The translations under genes were made by a program, and so were the position numbers. From Pelosinus fermentans JBW45 (GTDB lineage Bacteria > Bacillota > Negativicutes > DSM-13327), in assembly GCF_000271665.2 (NCBI RefSeq), contig NZ_CP010978.1, positions 3,812,501 to 3,876,500 of the forward strand: 64,000 bases of DNA, in the 5' to 3' direction. The notes under the pieces are model-generated. The model did no database searches. It was given only the letters and a program-made list of their open reading frames with translations, and was not told where the DNA came from. The first letter of the stretch is position 1. Each line of letters starts with the position of its first letter. Positions 61,482 to 64,000 of the stretch are shown here, piece by piece.

Positions 61482-61614
61482 TCGAACCACAAAGACGCAA
61501 AGGACACAAAGGGTTTTATTTTCGTGTTAAAATAAATTAACCGCAGAGGCGCAGGGAATACAGAGAAGGTAGGATTGAAAAATCCCTCTCTGTGTTCTCT
61601 GCGCCTCTGCGTTC
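61482..61614. repeat. Adjacent subtype A half copy and subtype B copy of the palindromic repeat
   Basis: A subtype A left arm (ATCGAACCACAAAGACGCAA then AGGACACAAAGGG, 61482-61513) is followed directly by a subtype B hairpin (AACCGCAGAGGCGCAG mirrored by CTCTGCGCCTCTGCGTT, 61538-61614). The tandem arrangement sits between convergent lysC and the chemoreceptor gene. Confidence 0.85.
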
Positions 61615-61640
61615 CGTCGCTCTTTTCTTTTCCTTCCAAT

Positions 61641-63806
61641 TTATACTTTAAACTGCATCACCAGGTTTTCTAGTTTGTATGACATCTCCTGCAATTTTTC
61701 CGTAGAAGAGGTAATATCTTGAGCGGAAGCAGCCTGCTGTTCGCATACTGCGGCAATTTCCTGAGCACCACTAGTATTATGAGCTGCCAAGGTACTAATA
61801 TTAGCAACAGCCTGCATTGCCTCCCGACATAGATGAACTTGATTCTCTGTTTCTACAATAATGGTATTCGCCTGTTCTTGCACATGACCGATCCCTGCAA
61901 CAATTTTTTCAAATGCAGCGCCGCTGGTTTGAGCAATTTCAACCCCCTGCTCTACATTAGCAAAACTTTGCTGCATCGCAGTGAAGGCGCCACTACTTTC
62001 TGACTGAATTCGATTAATAATTGCTGATATATTTTTGGTAGCTTTTGCAGATTGCTCGGCTAACTTACGTACCTCGTCTGCCACTACCGCAAAGCCTCGA
62101 CCTGCTTCTCCTGCCCGGGCAGCTTCAATCGCCGCATTCAAAGCCAGTAAGTTCGTCTGTTTTGCGATTTCGGTAATTACACCGGTAATTGTGCCAATTT
62201 CTTTCGTACTTTCTCCCAGTACCTCAACTGTTTTAGCTGTATCGGCAACAAGGCTTTTGATATTTTGCATCTTAACTACCGTCTCATTGATGACCTGCTG
62301 CCCTTGAGCAGACGCTGTTGAGCATTCATTAGTAGAAGCTGCCGTCTGCTGAATACTTTCTGAGACATTCACACTAATATTCACTAGTTTTTGCAACAGT
62401 TCCTCAGTCGTCTTCGTATCTTTGCCCTGATGTCCAATTTTTTCAGCAATATCCGCGACAGACTGGGACACCTGAATACTTCCGACGCGTGATTGCTCCG
62501 AAGTAGCAGCAACCGTATTGGTGGACTCTAATACAAGAGCAGAGGATTGTTTTACAGACTGTACAATATTTCGCAAACTAAGAGTCATACTATTAAAAGC
62601 CATCGCAACATGCCCTAATTCATCGTGTCGATAATGCCCCATCGTGTGGGTTAAATCCCCCTGGGCTACAATATCTGCCCCTTCCGCTAATTCTTGCAAG
62701 GGAGCAAGGGACCGACGAATCACAAACAAACCACTAATCAGTAAAATCATAATCATCAAAAAGATAATCTTGGTGCTATTTTCTACCATATCAAATGCCG
62801 ACTGCAGTGCCTCTTTTTTGGGATAGGTGGAAATAGCAATCCAATCCGTATTCGCAATGGGGCGATAGGAAATAAAATAGTCTTGATTCCGAAATATTCC
62901 CATAGTATTACCGGACTGCTTTTCCACAGCCTCTTTATAATACTCTTCATCTAATTGTTTGGACTCTGTAACCGCCGATGAATCACTTTGATAAAAGATT
63001 GGTACTCGATTCTTATTCAGAATTGTAATGGAATAGCCTGGATTTTGCGATAATATCTGCTCCACCAGATTATTTACATTCTGCATAGATAAATTAGCTC
63101 CCAGTATCCCCTGCACTTTATTATCTGCTCCTACAATAGGAACTGACGCAATAATCGTCATTTCATTGGTTACCTTACTATGTACTGGGTCTGAAAAATT
63201 TACAGTTCCTTGCAATGCCTTCTGAAAATAATCCCGATCCATAATATTTACTAATGCTTTATTATCCGTACGAAAAATTTGATTTCCATCGGTACGAGCC
63301 ACAAAAAGAGCCTCATTACCACCATAATAAGGCTTAACCTGGGTAAGATAATTCTCCAATCCTTCTTTTTGCATTCCGCGAATGCTGCTCGTGGAACTGG
63401 TTACCATTAAAAAATTCTTTTTAGATTGAATATTGGCACCAATATCGCTAGCGATTCGGTCAACAACTTTATTATTTTTATCAATTGCAGCCTGAGTTAG
63501 GCTTTCCATTGTCTGATTCGTGAAATACCAGCCAATGATACTTAAGGGCATAACACAGATAAGAGCCATGGTAATGGTTGCCTGGGTTGCAAGAGATGAC
63601 CAAGATATTTTGAAGGTAAAATTACGCAAAAGATCCAGCTTGAAAAGCCTTAAAAAATGTATCCTATAATTACTCTTTCCGGAGAATTTAGGTAGCTTTT
63701 TTCTGTACTGCTTCAATTCTCTTAAGCATATAATCGGATTACTTTTGAAATTAGGCATAAACCTAATTTTTATATTCTTTATAAAACTCACCAGTTTTTT
63801 TAGCAT
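61641..63806 (-). CDS. Methyl-accepting chemotaxis protein with dCache-type sensor
   Basis: A 721-aa chemoreceptor. About 75 mainly basic cytoplasmic residues precede the first membrane helix ([20 protein letters not shown]), which is unusual; the periplasmic part shows the dCache pattern ([47 protein letters not shown]). A second helix ([17 protein letters not shown]) is followed by HAMP ([20 protein letters not shown]) and a signalling domain with the conserved tip [23 protein letters not shown] 63806 has GGGGGAAA upstream. Ligand unknown; no CheR-tether pentapeptide at the C-terminus. Confidence 0.94.
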   Translation of the reverse strand: MLKKLVSFIKNIKIRFMPNFKSNPIICLRELKQYRKKLPKFSGKSNYRIHFLRLFKLDLLRNFTFKISWSSLATQATITMALICVMPLSIIGWYFTNQTMESLTQAAIDKNNKVVDRIASDIGANIQSKKNFLMVTSSTSSIRGMQKEGLENYLTQVKPYYGGNEALFVARTDGNQIFRTDNKALVNIMDRDYFQKALQGTVNFSDPVHSKVTNEMTIIASVPIVGADNKVQGILGANLSMQNVNNLVEQILSQNPGYSITILNKNRVPIFYQSDSSAVTESKQLDEEYYKEAVEKQSGNTMGIFRNQDYFISYRPIANTDWIAISTYPKKEALQSAFDMVENSTKIIFLMIMILLISGLFVIRRSLAPLQELAEGADIVAQGDLTHTMGHYRHDELGHVAMAFNSMTLSLRNIVQSVKQSSALVLESTNTVAATSEQSRVGSIQVSQSVADIAEKIGHQGKDTKTTEELLQKLVNISVNVSESIQQTAASTNECSTASAQGQQVINETVVKMQNIKSLVADTAKTVEVLGESTKEIGTITGVITEIAKQTNLLALNAAIEAARAGEAGRGFAVVADEVRKLAEQSAKATKNISAIINRIQSESSGAFTAMQQSFANVEQGVEIAQTSGAAFEKIVAGIGHVQEQANTIIVETENQVHLCREAMQAVANISTLAAHNTSGAQEIAAVCEQQAASAQDITSSTEKLQEMSYKLENLVMQFKV

Positions 63807-63878
63807 GCTGCTTTCCCCCAAACATTATTACTATACATGTAATAAATGTTATGCTCATACAATAACTTCTTACCAATT

Positions 63879-63919
63879 AAACAGAAAAGGTCATGATATG
63901 TACATGACCTTTTCTGTTT
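63879..63919 (-). terminator. Terminator after the gene entering from the right edge
   Basis: A perfect 17-bp stem, AAACAGAAAAGGTCATG with its complement, and a 7-nt loop, 20 bp after the partial gene stop and upstream of the chemoreceptor. Confidence 0.8.
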
Positions 63920-63939
63920 ATTCATATTTATCCGCCAGC

Positions 63940-64000
63940 TTATTTTTTTAATTTTGTAACAGGTACAAATCCATTTTTCTCAGCATATGTTTCTTGGAAC
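63940..64000 (-). CDS. C-terminal end of an unidentified protein (start outside window)
   Basis: On the minus strand an open frame enters from the right edge and stops with TAA at 63942-63940, giving about 19 residues (QETYAEKNGFVPVTKLKK at the end). A strong terminator follows. The fragment is too short for a family call. Confidence 0.5.
   Translation of the reverse strand, partial: FQETYAEKNGFVPVTKLKK

Noticed and set aside
38168-61614. Palindromic repeats interpreted as a CRISPR array
   Set aside because: Copies are thousands of bases apart, in different genes' flanks, with no regular spacers and no cas genes.

Overview
The window looks like chromosomal DNA of a Gram-negative-walled Firmicute of the class Negativicutes, most like Pelosinus or another Sporomusaceae; this is an inference from gene content, not a database match. 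It combines an outer-membrane two-partner secretion system, impossible in a single-membrane cell, with Firmicute features: strong AAGGAGG-type ribosome binding sites, frequent TTG/GTG starts, five metabolite riboswitches and a c-di-GMP riboswitch, and the butyrate kinase, methylmalonyl-CoA mutase and pyrophosphate-type phosphofructokinase gene set of a fermentative anaerobe. No rRNA, tRNA, CRISPR array or transposase was seen.

Layout. 1-14.0 kb (minus strand): the N-terminal 4,062 codons of a giant CdiA/FhaB-type exoprotein that runs off the left edge, preceded by its CdiB/ShlB-family outer-membrane transporter. 14.2-20.6 kb (minus): a cobalamin-riboswitch-controlled operon with a 92-aa DnaA-N-like protein, both methylmalonyl-CoA mutase subunits and the GTPase MeaB. 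20.8-27.4 kb (minus): a small membrane protein behind a CsoR/RcnR-like operator, then a five-gene nickel/peptide-type ABC transporter plus an acetyltransferase, under a second, near-twin cobalamin riboswitch. 27.4-31.1 kb: ferrous-iron uptake (feoA and a feoB split in two genes) with a Fur-type box and two GTTAGCC palindromes, flanked by a STAS-like protein and an MntR-like regulator. 31.2-34.6 kb: a c-di-GMP riboswitch in front of an HD-GYP phosphodiesterase, facing butyrate kinase and phosphate butyryltransferase. 34.9-40.9 kb (minus): lysA with a lysine riboswitch, fumC, and a LarA-family racemase with an MFS carrier. 40.9-43.2 kb (plus): a SAM riboswitch, an aminotransferase and MetQ. 43.4-64 kb: mostly single-gene units, including a MATE exporter, an LtaS-like sulfatase, a second HD-GYP protein, a DEAD-box helicase, two AzgA purine permeases, an SDR enzyme and a Crp/Fnr regulator, PPi-type phosphofructokinase, a FliB-like methylase with an A8 tract, an acetate transporter, aspartokinase and a chemoreceptor.

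How it fits together. The mutase, fumarase and MeaB belong to the succinate-propionate route; ptb/buk make butyrate and ATP; the acetate carrier handles a fermentation product. B12 status controls both the B12-dependent mutase and an uptake system that probably brings in cobalt, nickel or a corrinoid. Iron, lysine, methionine/SAM and c-di-GMP each have a visible cis-regulatory element.

Almost every gap in the right half carries a copy of a dispersed palindromic repeat in two sequence subtypes. Many genes also end in unusually long perfect hairpins. The observations most worth following up are the CdiA-type effector whose toxin end lies just outside the window, the stand-alone DnaA-N-like protein in the mutase operon, the CsoR/RcnR-like operator sitting exactly in a promoter spacer, the feo palindromes, and the palindromic repeat family.
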